DNA of 64,000 nt from Pasteurella dagmatis (GTDB taxonomy: Bacteria; Pseudomonadota; Gammaproteobacteria; Enterobacterales; Pasteurellaceae): NCBI RefSeq assembly GCF_900186835.1, contig NZ_LT906448.1, positions 682,001 through 746,000 on the forward strand, given 5' to 3'. The translations under genes were made by a program, and so were the position numbers. Below, in pieces: positions 25,114 through 33,882 of this stretch (its first letter is position 1; each line of letters starts with the position of its first letter). Under the pieces are notes generated by a model. The model saw nothing but the letters and a program-made list of their open reading frames with translations. It was not told where the DNA came from and searched no databases.

Positions 25114-26073
25114 ATGAATAATGCCGATTTTTTCTCTTCTTTTGGGTTTTCAATGAGTGTCACAATGCCTACTGTGTTTATGTTAGTTTTGGGCATCGTA
25201 TTACGTAAACGCAAAATGATTGACGATAAATTTACTGGACAAGCGACAAAAATCATCTTTATGATCACTTTACCATTCTTGCTTTTCCTTAATATCATTA
25301 GTAATCCTGTCGATTATCGTTCACAATTACTTCCTATTTTGGCCAGTATTGTAGGTACCTTGATTTTATTTGTATCAGCTGAACTTTTTGCGGCTAAATA
25401 CATACCTGAAAAACAAGAGCGAGGTACTTTTGTGCAGTCGGTTTATCGTGGTAATAACGGCATTTTAGGTTTAGCACTTTGTATTAATGCTTATGGTGAG
25501 GCGGGTTTGGCACCAGCTTCAATTTATGCAGCAGCGACTATTTTTCTTTTTAATGTATTAGGCGTGATTACTTTAAGTCGATCTTTTGCAAGAGGTAAAG
25601 TGAGTTGGTGGGAAGTTTTAAAAAATGTAGTGAAAAATCCGTTAATTATCGCCATTGTGCTAGGTTATATTGTGAATGTGTTGGAATTGAGTTTACCGAA
25701 AACATTATTAACTACTGGTAATTATTTGGCTAGTATGACCTTACCACTAGCTTTGATCTGTACTGGCGCAAGTATTCGTATTAAAGGCTCATTTTTTTCA
25801 TCGTCAGTGGTGATGTGGGGGAGTTTTGCGAGAGTCTTGATCGCACCTATTTTTATGGTGATTGTTGGCAAACTCTTTGGTTTGTCGGGAATGCAAATGG
25901 GGATTTTATTTTTAATGGCAGCAACACCAATGGCAACGGTAGTATATACAATGGTGAGAGGAATGGGGGGTGATGGTACAAATGCTGCAAACGTCATTGC
26001 ATTGACAACTTTAGGCGCTATTATCACATCTTCTTTGGGGCTAATGATTCTAACTCAGCTCGGTTGGGTTTAA
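25114..26073 (+). CDS. AEC-family membrane transporter
   Basis: A 319-residue inner-membrane protein of the auxin efflux carrier (AEC) family, with about ten hydrophobic segments in two five-segment halves. N-terminal PTVFMLVLGIVLRKR, central YRGNNGILGLALC and the C-terminal ATPMATVVYTMVRGMGGD are characteristic. Bacterial members carry malate, malonate or amino acids; no feature here fixes the substrate. The gene is monocistronic between yhbY and the mutarotase gene and ends in a strong terminator. Confidence 0.88.
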   Translation: MNNADFFSSFGFSMSVTMPTVFMLVLGIVLRKRKMIDDKFTGQATKIIFMITLPFLLFLNIISNPVDYRSQLLPILASIVGTLILFVSAELFAAKYIPEKQERGTFVQSVYRGNNGILGLALCINAYGEAGLAPASIYAAATIFLFNVLGVITLSRSFARGKVSWWEVLKNVVKNPLIIAIVLGYIVNVLELSLPKTLLTTGNYLASMTLPLALICTGASIRIKGSFFSSSVVMWGSFARVLIAPIFMVIVGKLFGLSGMQMGILFLMAATPMATVVYTMVRGMGGDGTNAANVIALTTLGAIITSSLGLMILTQLGWV

Positions 26074-26094
26074 TTATAAATAAAGCGACAATAA

Positions 26095-26127
26095 AAAAGA
26101 AACGATAGACTTTATCGTTTCTTTTCA
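26095..26127. terminator. Terminator after AEC transporter gene
   Basis: Stem AAAAGAAACGATA/TATCGTTTCTTTT around a short loop, lying between two convergent genes and symmetrical enough to work both ways. Confidence 0.85.
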
Positions 26128-26166
26128 TTTTTAATAGACAAAACTTTATAAAAGAGACCGCACTTT

Positions 26167-26988
26167 TTATTTTACTTTGAATAAGACTGATACTTGTTCA
26201 CTTTGTTGTAATGGTTTGGAAATACGAGCAGTTTCTACACAAACCATTGTTTGATAGCCTGTTTCACTCATTCCACTGGTCGTTTTATGCCAAGGATTCC
26301 AAAGTACAACATCACTGGAATTTTGTTGTTCGATCTTAATGTGACGTTGTAGCACAGGGTCAATGATGGTATTTTGTGCATTATTAATTTGATAAATACA
26401 ATCTACATTTTCAGCAATTTTGCGTGGTGAGGGAACGGTTTCTTGTTGTTTAGTCAGATTACTTAAACAGTTTGTTGTCAATCCGTGCACTTCGATTTGT
26501 TCAATATTACCGACATTAAAATAACTGTGTAGCGCTAATTGAGCTTCCTTCTCTCCGTAATGAGTAAAAATTAACTCGCAAGTTTCACTAAAGATCATGG
26601 TGATTTTTGCTTCGATTAGAAGATCTTCAGAAAATAATCCAAATTCTAACCGCACTTTTTCATCAGCGATTTGATAATCTATTAGTTGCCATAAACGAAT
26701 GCGTGCAGTGCCGTGAGATGGGTTTTTTATTGTTCCAAACCAAGGGTAGCAAATGGGGACGCCACCACGGATGGCGTTGCCTAATTGAAAGGGTTCAACG
26801 TCACTTAACCAAAGTACTCCTTGTTCTGCTGCTGCAGGTTGCCATTGCAGTAATTGCGCTCCCTGTAATGCAATTAATGCTGAGCCTACAGGATGTTGTA
26901 GTGAAAGTGCAGGGATTTGATTATATTCAACTAAACTTAATGAAGGGGCAATTTTCTTGATAAATTTGGCTTGAATTGAGCTATTCAT
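26167..26988 (-). CDS. yeaD: Hexose-6-phosphate mutarotase, YeaD-like
   Basis: A 273-residue cytoplasmic protein of the aldose 1-epimerase superfamily, YeaD branch, thought to interconvert anomers of glucose-6-phosphate. Typical blocks are GAQLLQWQP, LGNAIRGGVPICYPWFG, the catalytic-His region LALHSYFNVGNIEQIEV and the catalytic-Glu region MVCVETARI. Convergent with the AEC gene and divergent from yoaA. Two USS cores lie in or next to it. Confidence 0.88.
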   Translation of the reverse strand: MNSSIQAKFIKKIAPSLSLVEYNQIPALSLQHPVGSALIALQGAQLLQWQPAAAEQGVLWLSDVEPFQLGNAIRGGVPICYPWFGTIKNPSHGTARIRLWQLIDYQIADEKVRLEFGLFSEDLLIEAKITMIFSETCELIFTHYGEKEAQLALHSYFNVGNIEQIEVHGLTTNCLSNLTKQQETVPSPRKIAENVDCIYQINNAQNTIIDPVLQRHIKIEQQNSSDVVLWNPWHKTTSGMSETGYQTMVCVETARISKPLQQSEQVSVLFKVK

Positions 26989-27085
26989 AGGACCTCTTAT
27001 ACTGTTTTTTTATTCAGTGTATTATTTAGTGGCGACATAAAATCTGATACACTATGTCGCAATTTTTATATGAATCTGAAAAATA

Positions 27086-29014
27086 ATGGCGAATATTGAT
27101 AAAATAATCAAGGTCTTTTCTGAACAAGGTGCGTTAAGCCAAAGTATCAAGGGGTTTCGCCCTCGTTCTGAACAATTGGAAATGGCCACAGCAGTTGGAC
27201 AAGCAATCAACAACAAAAATTCACTAGTTATTGAAGCAGGGACTGGTACTGGTAAAACTTTTGCTTATCTTGCACCAGTGCTATTAAGTAATAAAAAAAC
27301 CATTATTTCTACAGGGTCAAAGAATCTTCAAGATCAGTTATTTAATCGAGATCTTCCCGCTATAAAAAAAGCATTAAATTACACAGGTAAAATTGCCTTA
27401 CTTAAAGGGCGCTCAAATTATTTGTGTTTAGAACGCTTGGATCAACTGATTGCACAAGGCGTACTTGGTGATCGTTCTGTATTGGCTGATTTATCAAAAG
27501 TACGAAAATGGAATAACTCCACCAAAACGGGCGACTTAACAGAATGTGTTGAGTTAGCAGAAGATAGTCCTATTTTGCCACAACTCACTAGTACGACTGA
27601 AAGTTGTTTAGGTGCAGATTGCCCCAATTATACTGATTGCTATGTGGCTGCAGCGCGCAAACGTGCATTAAATGCTGATTTGGTAGTTGTCAACCATCAT
27701 TTGTTCTTTGCCGATATAGCAGTCAAAGAAACAGGATTTGGTGAGTTGATTCCACAAGCAGAAATCGTGATTTTTGACGAGGCACATCAATTACCTGATA
27801 TTGCTAGCCAATATTTTGGTCAGTCGATTACTGCTCGTCAACTGTTTGAAATCTGCAAAGATATTAATATTGTTTACCGCACTGAAGTGAAAGATATGGC
27901 GCAATTAGGAGTGGCATCGGATCAATTGCTTAAAAGTGTACAAGATTTCCGTTTATTATTGGGTGAAAGCAATATTCGTGGCAACTGGCGAGAGATATTG
28001 TCACAAAATGTGGTCAAAAATGGCTTTGAGCATTTGATAGATAAGCTTGAGTTTGTATCGCAAGTCATCAAATTAGTGCTTGGTCGTTCACAAACGTTAG
28101 ATAGCATTTTTGAACGTATAGAGGCTGTAAAAATTCAATTAAAACGCTTATCTGAAACGGAAATTACAGGCTATTGTTATTGGTATGAGACAGTTGGTCG
28201 TCAGTTCGGTTTGTATATCACACCATTAACCGTTGCAGATAGATTTGGTGAAGAAATGCAAAAGCGAGAAAGTACGTGGATTTTCACTTCAGCAACATTA
28301 GAAGTGGGGGGAACATTTGATCATTTTTGCCAGCGTTTAGGCATTATGAGCGCGGAACAAAAAATTCTACAGAGCCCATTTAATTATCTTGAACAGTCTT
28401 TATTATGTGTGCCTCGTTATTTACCAAGTAGCAATCAAAATCATACAATGAAACAGTTAGCGCAAATGTTATTACCTGTGATTGAAGCAAATAGAGGGCG
28501 CTGTTTTGTACTGTGTACATCATATTTAATGATGCGTGGTTTAGCAGAATATTTTCGTGAAAATAGTGGGTTATCGATTTTATTGCAAGGTGAAACCTCA
28601 AAAGCCAAATTACTCGATCAATTTATTTTGGAAGAACATTCTGTTTTAGTTGCAACTTCCAGTTTTTGGGAAGGAATCGATGTGCGAGGTGATGCTTTAT
28701 CTCTCGTGATTATTGATAAATTGCCATTTACCTCCCCTGATGACCCCTTATTAAAGGCGCGTATCGAAGATTGTAGATTGCAAGGAGGCGATCCTTTTAA
28801 TGATATTCAAGTGCCAGAGGCGGTGATTACCTTAAAACAAGGTGTAGGACGATTAATTCGAGATGTGACAGATCGTGGTGCGGTGATTATTTGCGATAGT
28901 CGTTTGGTCATGCGTACTTATGGTGCAACGTTTTTGAAAAGTTTGCCTAATGCAAAACGTACCCGAGATTTGAACAAAGTGATACAATTCTTGATGAATA
29001 CAAATAATGGATAA
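27086..29014 (+). CDS. yoaA: DinG-family Fe-S DNA helicase YoaA
   Basis: A 642-residue XPD/DinG-type superfamily 2 helicase. Walker A is AGTGTGKT at 51-58, Walker B is VIFDEAHQ, the late motifs SSFWEGIDVRGD and GVGRLIRD are present. Four cysteines for a 4Fe-4S cluster occur as one in NYLCLERL and three in SCLGADCPNYTDC. E. coli YoaA works with the polymerase III chi subunit in DNA repair. It is 5 bp from tsaB, as in E. coli, so the two are probably cotranscribed. Confidence 0.93.
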   Translation: MANIDKIIKVFSEQGALSQSIKGFRPRSEQLEMATAVGQAINNKNSLVIEAGTGTGKTFAYLAPVLLSNKKTIISTGSKNLQDQLFNRDLPAIKKALNYTGKIALLKGRSNYLCLERLDQLIAQGVLGDRSVLADLSKVRKWNNSTKTGDLTECVELAEDSPILPQLTSTTESCLGADCPNYTDCYVAAARKRALNADLVVVNHHLFFADIAVKETGFGELIPQAEIVIFDEAHQLPDIASQYFGQSITARQLFEICKDINIVYRTEVKDMAQLGVASDQLLKSVQDFRLLLGESNIRGNWREILSQNVVKNGFEHLIDKLEFVSQVIKLVLGRSQTLDSIFERIEAVKIQLKRLSETEITGYCYWYETVGRQFGLYITPLTVADRFGEEMQKRESTWIFTSATLEVGGTFDHFCQRLGIMSAEQKILQSPFNYLEQSLLCVPRYLPSSNQNHTMKQLAQMLLPVIEANRGRCFVLCTSYLMMRGLAEYFRENSGLSILLQGETSKAKLLDQFILEEHSVLVATSSFWEGIDVRGDALSLVIIDKLPFTSPDDPLLKARIEDCRLQGGDPFNDIQVPEAVITLKQGVGRLIRDVTDRGAVIICDSRLVMRTYGATFLKSLPNAKRTRDLNKVIQFLMNTNNG

Positions 29015-29019
29015 CAACA

Positions 29020-29739
29020 ATGAACAATGTGACTTTATTAGCCTTAGACACTTCAACCGAAGCTTGTTCTGTAGCATTGCTTTATAAAGGCGAAAAAACA
29101 GTTTTAGATGAATTAGCTCAGCGTACGCATACACAGCGTATTTTGCCAATGGTGGACCAAATCCTTTCACAGTCGGGGATCTCATTAAAACGAGTTGATG
29201 GTTTGGTGTTTGGTCGCGGGCCCGGTAGCTTTACGGGGGTGCGTGTGGGGGCTGGCATTGCACAAGGCTTAGCCTTGGGGGCTGATTTACCCGTTATTCC
29301 TATTTCTAATTTAACAACAATGGCACAAGCTGCTTATGAACAGCTCAGGGTAGAAAAAGTGCTTTCTGCCATTGATGCTCGAATGAATGAAGTGTATTTT
29401 ACACAATTAAAAGCGGAAAAAGTGCGGTTAAATTCACAAGAATTTATTGAGTGGCAAACTGTAATTGAAGAACAAGTAGCTAGTCCTGAAAAAGTGTTAG
29501 TAAAAGTTGGACATTTAGAAGAAGATTGGAAAACAGTTGGTACAGGTTGGTCTGCTTATGCACAATTCTCGTCGATTATTGAAAATCGTGAAACTGAAAT
29601 TTTATTGCCTTCAGCGCAATATATGCTCTCGTTAGCGCTACCAAAATGGTACAAGAAAGAAATACTCAGCGCATTAGAGATTGAACCAATTTATTTACGT
29701 AATGAAGTGACTTGGCAAAAATTACCAGGTCGTGAATAA
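29020..29739 (+). CDS. tsaB: tRNA threonylcarbamoyladenosine protein TsaB
   Basis: A 239-residue ASKHA-fold protein, partner and stabiliser of TsaD in forming t6A at position 37 of ANN-decoding tRNAs. N-terminal LALDTSTEACSVAL and GPGSFTGVRVGAGIAQGLAL are family hallmarks. It sits between yoaA and the Slp lipoprotein gene, reproducing enterobacterial order. A USS core lies inside the coding sequence. Confidence 0.95.
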   Translation: MNNVTLLALDTSTEACSVALLYKGEKTVLDELAQRTHTQRILPMVDQILSQSGISLKRVDGLVFGRGPGSFTGVRVGAGIAQGLALGADLPVIPISNLTTMAQAAYEQLRVEKVLSAIDARMNEVYFTQLKAEKVRLNSQEFIEWQTVIEEQVASPEKVLVKVGHLEEDWKTVGTGWSAYAQFSSIIENRETEILLPSAQYMLSLALPKWYKKEILSALEIEPIYLRNEVTWQKLPGRE

Positions 29740-29774
29740 ACGAGGAAAATGTTCTTTATGTAAGGAGGTAAATA

Positions 29775-30317
29775 ATGAAAAAAATGACCGCACTTTTCAG
29801 CGCATTGTTGCTAACAGGTTGTATCATGCCACCTAAAGGATTAGAGCGAGATGATTTTACCTTACAGCATTTAGATAAAGTCCAACTAGAGGATTATGCT
29901 TGCCAATGTAAACAAGCACGTTTTGGTGGAAAGATTTTATCTGCACAAGCCTTAGCTGGCAAAATGCGACTTGAGATTTTAAGTTTACCACTGGTATCTT
30001 TATCCGCTAAGCCACAACTTTCTGCACAAACGAATGGCCGTTTTATTGCCTATCTTGATGGGTTTATTGATCCGGAAGTGTTAAAAGACCAGTACATTAC
30101 GGTTAAAGGCACGCTGAAAAAACAAGAGAAAGGTAAGATTGATCAAGTAGATTATTCATATCCGGTAGTCAATGCTGAGTATTATAAGCAATGGCAACTC
30201 GTCCAAGAATATTATTACGATCCTGATGAAATGGCAGATTGGCGAGAAAGTCGCCGTCGTGGTTGGGGCTATCCATTCTGGCAACCTGAGCCACGTTTAC
30301 GTTATGTATTATACTAA
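29775..30317 (+). CDS. Slp-family outer-membrane lipoprotein
   Basis: A 180-residue lipoprotein of the Slp/YeaY family. The signal peptide MKKMTALFSALLLTGC places the lipidated Cys at position 16. The mature part has GGKILSAQALAGKMRLEIL and YITVKGTLKKQEKGKIDQVDYSYPV, typical of Slp. Slp proteins are starvation or acid-induced outer-membrane lipoproteins of unknown mechanism. A strong TAAGGAGG precedes the start. A USS core is embedded in the signal peptide, encoding MTALF. It lies in the tsaB-slp-fadD run. Confidence 0.88.
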   Translation: MKKMTALFSALLLTGCIMPPKGLERDDFTLQHLDKVQLEDYACQCKQARFGGKILSAQALAGKMRLEILSLPLVSLSAKPQLSAQTNGRFIAYLDGFIDPEVLKDQYITVKGTLKKQEKGKIDQVDYSYPVVNAEYYKQWQLVQEYYYDPDEMADWRESRRRGWGYPFWQPEPRLRYVLY

Positions 30318-30350
30318 CCTATTATTTTATTAACGGATAAAGAATTAACT

Positions 30351-30809
30351 ATGGATAATAAGCCTGCCTTAAATCAGTATTATTGGTTAGTATTTGCCGC
30401 ATTTGTTCTATTGGGTGGAGCATTAGGTGGTTTTTCTATCATGTTCATTTTTACAAGTATTGAAATGATTTACTCTGGTTACGTAAATGACTGGTCAGGA
30501 AAATTAGCATTTGCTGCTATTTTAGGTGGTATTTATGGTACAGTGCCTGCTACCTTAACTGGGGCAGTCACTATACTGTGGTTAAGATTAGTTCGTAGTT
30601 GGGTAAGCACCTTAGTCACTATGGTTATAGGTATGTTATTTGCCGGTTTGACTTTTATTGTGCTTTCTAAGGGTGAGGTACAGGATACCAGTTTATTTCT
30701 TTTTCCAGCAGCAATTTCAGGCGCAATTCTGAGTGTTTTCTATCCGGCTAAAGATAAAGTTGAGCGAAAAATTGACTGTAACAATAATGACCACAATATT
30801 TCTAGTTAA
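30351..30809 (+). CDS. Small four-segment membrane protein, unknown
   Basis: A 152-residue protein I do not recognise. It has four strongly hydrophobic segments (about residues 10-35, 50-75, 80-105 and 110-130), a glycine-rich first helix with LLGGALGGFS, and a charged C-terminal tail ending in NNNDHNISS. There are no cysteines in the membrane part and no catalytic motif. It is inserted between the Slp gene and fadD, which are adjacent in E. coli, with about 33 and 60 bp gaps. A membrane role connected to lipid uptake would be guesswork. Confidence 0.75.
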   Translation: MDNKPALNQYYWLVFAAFVLLGGALGGFSIMFIFTSIEMIYSGYVNDWSGKLAFAAILGGIYGTVPATLTGAVTILWLRLVRSWVSTLVTMVIGMLFAGLTFIVLSKGEVQDTSLFLFPAAISGAILSVFYPAKDKVERKIDCNNNDHNISS

Positions 30810-30869
30810 CAGAAGAGAATTATTTACGTTATAATTTCCAATATTTTATAAAAAGAATAAGGATGTGAG

Positions 30870-32564
30870 ATGGAAAAGCCTTGGTTTAAGAATTATCCAG
30901 ATGGTTCGCCTCGCGAGCTAGATTGTTCAAAATATGAATCGTTGCTTGATATGTTTGATAATGCTGTGCGTGAGCATCCAGACCGTGCTGCGTATATCAA
31001 TATGGGACAAATTTTAACGTTTCGTAAATTAGAAGAACGTAGCCGAGCTTTTGCTGCTTATTTACAAAATGAATTAAAACTTAAACGTGGTGACCGAGTG
31101 GCATTAATGATGCCCAATTTATTGCAATATCCTATCGCATTATTTGGTGTGTTGCGTGCAGGTATGGTAGTTGTGAATGTGAACCCGCTTTATACACCAC
31201 GTGAACTTGAGCATCAATTACAAGACAGTGGAGCAAAAGCCATTGTTGTTGTATCAAACTTTGCGTCCACCTTAGAAAAAGTTGTTTTTAATACAGATGT
31301 TAAACACGTTATTTTAACTCGTATGGGTGACCAACTTTCATTTGGTAAACGTACATTAGTGAACTTTGTCGTGAAGTACGTTAAAAAATTAGTGCCAAAA
31401 TACAAATTACCTAATGCAGTAACTTTCCGTGAAGTATTGAGTGTGGGTAAACACCGTCAATATGTTCGTCCACAAATAGAACGCAAAGATCTCGCATTTT
31501 TGCAATATACAGGTGGCACAACAGGTGTTGCAAAAGGTGCAATGCTGTCTCATGGCAACATTATTGTGAATGTTTTCCAAGCCAATTGGATCGCAGAGCC
31601 TTTCGTAGGTGATCGTTCAAGAGAACGTAAGGCAATTATTGCACTACCGCTTTATCACGTATTTGCGTTGACAGTAAACTGTCTATTATTTATTGAGTTA
31701 GGTATTACGGCAGTTTTGATTACTAACCCTCGCGATATTGATGGTTTTGTTAAAGAACTGAAGAAGCACCGCTTTATTGCTATCACAGGTGTGAATACAT
31801 TATTTAATGCCTTATTAAATAATGAAAATTTCAAAGAAATTGATTTTTCAGCACTGAAATTATCTGTAGGTGGCGGTATGGCTATTCAACAATCTGTAGC
31901 AACTCGCTGGCACGAAACAACGGGTTGTAACATCATTGAGGGTTACGGTATGACTGAATGTTCACCATTGATTGCTGCTTGCCCGATTAATATGGTGAAA
32001 CACAACGGTAGTATTGGTGTGCCAGTGCCTAATACTGATGTTCGTGTTATTAGAGAAGATGGCACAGAAGCTGAACTAGGTGAAGCAGGTGAGCTTTGGG
32101 TGAAAGGCGAACAAGTGATGCAAGGTTACTGGCAACGTCCTGAAGCAACAGCAGAAGTGCTCCAAGATGGCTGGATAGCAACTGGTGACATTGTGGTGAT
32201 GGATTCTGACCACTATTTACGTATTGTCGATCGTAAGAAAGATATGATTTTAGTATCAGGTTTCAACGTATACCCAAATGAAATTGAGGACGTTGTAATG
32301 TTGAACTATAAAGTGGCAGAAGTAGTCGCAATCGGTGTCCCAAATGAAGTTTCTGGCGAAACTATTAAAATCTTTGTAGTCAAAAAAGATGATAGTTTAA
32401 CTCGAGATGAGTTACGTAAACATTGTCGCCAACATTTAACTGGCTATAAAATTCCGAAAGATATTGAATTCCGTGACGAATTACCGAAAAGTAATGTTGG
32501 AAAAATTTTACGTAGAGTGTTACGTGACGAAGAGTTGGCAAAACGTCCTGCTGAAGAAGAATAA
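30870..32564 (+). CDS. fadD: Long-chain fatty acid-CoA ligase
   Basis: A 564-residue AMP-forming acyl-CoA synthetase that activates fatty acids during uptake. The P-loop is [13 protein letters not shown], the adenylate motif is [11 protein letters not shown], and [26 protein letters not shown] marks the hinge to the C-terminal domain; the final catalytic Lys is in [11 protein letters not shown]. Size and context (slp upstream, rnd downstream) match E. coli FadD. No beta-oxidation genes occur in this window, so its products may go to lipid synthesis. Confidence 0.94.
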   Translation: MEKPWFKNYPDGSPRELDCSKYESLLDMFDNAVREHPDRAAYINMGQILTFRKLEERSRAFAAYLQNELKLKRGDRVALMMPNLLQYPIALFGVLRAGMVVVNVNPLYTPRELEHQLQDSGAKAIVVVSNFASTLEKVVFNTDVKHVILTRMGDQLSFGKRTLVNFVVKYVKKLVPKYKLPNAVTFREVLSVGKHRQYVRPQIERKDLAFLQYTGGTTGVAKGAMLSHGNIIVNVFQANWIAEPFVGDRSRERKAIIALPLYHVFALTVNCLLFIELGITAVLITNPRDIDGFVKELKKHRFIAITGVNTLFNALLNNENFKEIDFSALKLSVGGGMAIQQSVATRWHETTGCNIIEGYGMTECSPLIAACPINMVKHNGSIGVPVPNTDVRVIREDGTEAELGEAGELWVKGEQVMQGYWQRPEATAEVLQDGWIATGDIVVMDSDHYLRIVDRKKDMILVSGFNVYPNEIEDVVMLNYKVAEVVAIGVPNEVSGETIKIFVVKKDDSLTRDELRKHCRQHLTGYKIPKDIEFRDELPKSNVGKILRRVLRDEELAKRPAEEE

Positions 32565-32581
32565 TGATTCATTTCATTTTT

Positions 32582-32608
32582 TTGGGGGCGTTTAATGCCC
32601 CCAATTTG
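32582..32608 (+). terminator. GC-rich hairpin between fadD and rnd
   Basis: Perfect 8-bp stem TTGGGGGC/GCCCCCAA with a 7-base loop and only three T after it. The upstream ATG candidate of rnd (32595) overlaps this stem, which argues for the downstream ATG as the true start. Weak termination is likely. Confidence 0.5.
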
Positions 32609-32618
32609 TCGTATTAAG

Positions 32619-33770
32619 ATGAACAAACAAGTAAAAGAAATTAAAAATCCACCGCACTTTCAGCTCATTACAACTGATCAAGCATTAGCTGATGTGTGCG
32701 TTTTTGCTCAACAAAAAAGTGTAGTTGCTTTGGACACAGAATTTGTTCGAATTCGTACACTGTATCCTCAATTAGGGCTTATTCAATTATATGATGGCGA
32801 ACGGGTGAGTTTAATTGATCCTTTAAGTATTCAAGACTTTTCTCCTTTTATCGCCTTGTTAGCTAATCAAAATGTTTTAAAAGTACTACACGCTTGCAGT
32901 GAAGATTTAGAGGTGTTTCAACATTACTATCAACAAATGCCAACACCAATGATCGACACGCAAATTATGGCTAGCTTTTTAAGTTTTCCAAATTCGACAG
33001 GGCTAGCAACTCTTATCCAACATTATTTTCAACTTGAAATTGATAAAGGTGCCTCTCGAACAGACTGGCTTGCTCGCCCTTTATCAGATAAACAATTAGT
33101 ATATGCTGCAGCAGATGTATGGTATTTGTTGCCTCTTTATCAACGAATGCAACAAGATTTGCAACAAACTCCTTGGCAAAGTGCGGTCGAAAATGATTGT
33201 GAAATGTTATTGGCCAAAAGAGAGCAGGGAAAAGATCCAGAATTCGCTTATTTGAATATTCCAAATGCTTGGCGCTTAAATCAGCAAGAATTAATGCGTT
33301 TAAAAGTGTTAGCTAAATGGCGTTTAGAAGATGCAATGAAACGTGATTTAGCCTTGAATTTTGTGGTAAGAGGTGAGCATTTATGGGCAGTAGCGAAAAA
33401 CAATCCTAAACATACTTCTGAATTGTTAGCACTCGGTTTAACGGCATTGGAAGTACGAATTCACGGTAAAAAAATCTTACATCTTTTATCACAAGCGAAT
33501 CGAATGGAGGAGGCGCATTATCCAAATTTAATTACGCGAGTAGTGGATGATTCTCGCTATAAAAAAGCTTTAAAACTTCTACAGCAACAATTGAAAACCT
33601 TGCAACCTATGGATTTAGCAAGAGAAGTAATCGCAAGTAAACGGATGTTAGATGGTTTAATTAAATGGTACTGGATAGAACAAGAGGATCCAAATGCATT
33701 GCCTGAATTACTAATAGGTTGGCGTCGTGATTTTGGTTTAGCCTTTTTAGAAACGTTGAAAGGTTTATAA
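32619..33770 (+). CDS. rnd: Ribonuclease D
   Basis: A 3'-to-5' exoribonuclease for tRNA maturation, DEDD superfamily, 383 residues from 32619. Exo motifs are VALDTEFVR (I), HACSEDLEVF (II) and YAAADVWYLLPLY (III), followed by an HRDC domain (LNQQELMRLKVLAKWR). The frame opens at 32595, but that ATG is inside a stable hairpin and adds no conserved residues. Codons 13-15 (PHF) come from a USS core. The fadD-rnd order is shared with E. coli. Confidence 0.92.
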   Translation: MNKQVKEIKNPPHFQLITTDQALADVCVFAQQKSVVALDTEFVRIRTLYPQLGLIQLYDGERVSLIDPLSIQDFSPFIALLANQNVLKVLHACSEDLEVFQHYYQQMPTPMIDTQIMASFLSFPNSTGLATLIQHYFQLEIDKGASRTDWLARPLSDKQLVYAAADVWYLLPLYQRMQQDLQQTPWQSAVENDCEMLLAKREQGKDPEFAYLNIPNAWRLNQQELMRLKVLAKWRLEDAMKRDLALNFVVRGEHLWAVAKNNPKHTSELLALGLTALEVRIHGKKILHLLSQANRMEEAHYPNLITRVVDDSRYKKALKLLQQQLKTLQPMDLAREVIASKRMLDGLIKWYWIEQEDPNALPELLIGWRRDFGLAFLETLKGL

Positions 33771-33829
33771 AACATAATGCTTTCTAAGTAAGTCATTCAA
33801 CTTGATTTCTCTAAAATTATGTAAAAAAA

Positions 33830-33866
33830 TACCGCACTTTGCTTTCACAAAGTGCGGTTTATTTTT
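33830..33866. terminator. Terminator made of two inverted USS copies
   Basis: ACCGCACTTT and AAAGTGCGGT face each other 8 bases apart, forming a 10-bp stem, preceded by AAAAAAAT and followed by TTATTTTT. It serves the convergent rnd and pta genes. Paired USS terminators are a known Pasteurellaceae feature. Confidence 0.88.
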
Positions 33867-33882
33867 AACAAGTGTTAGCTGC

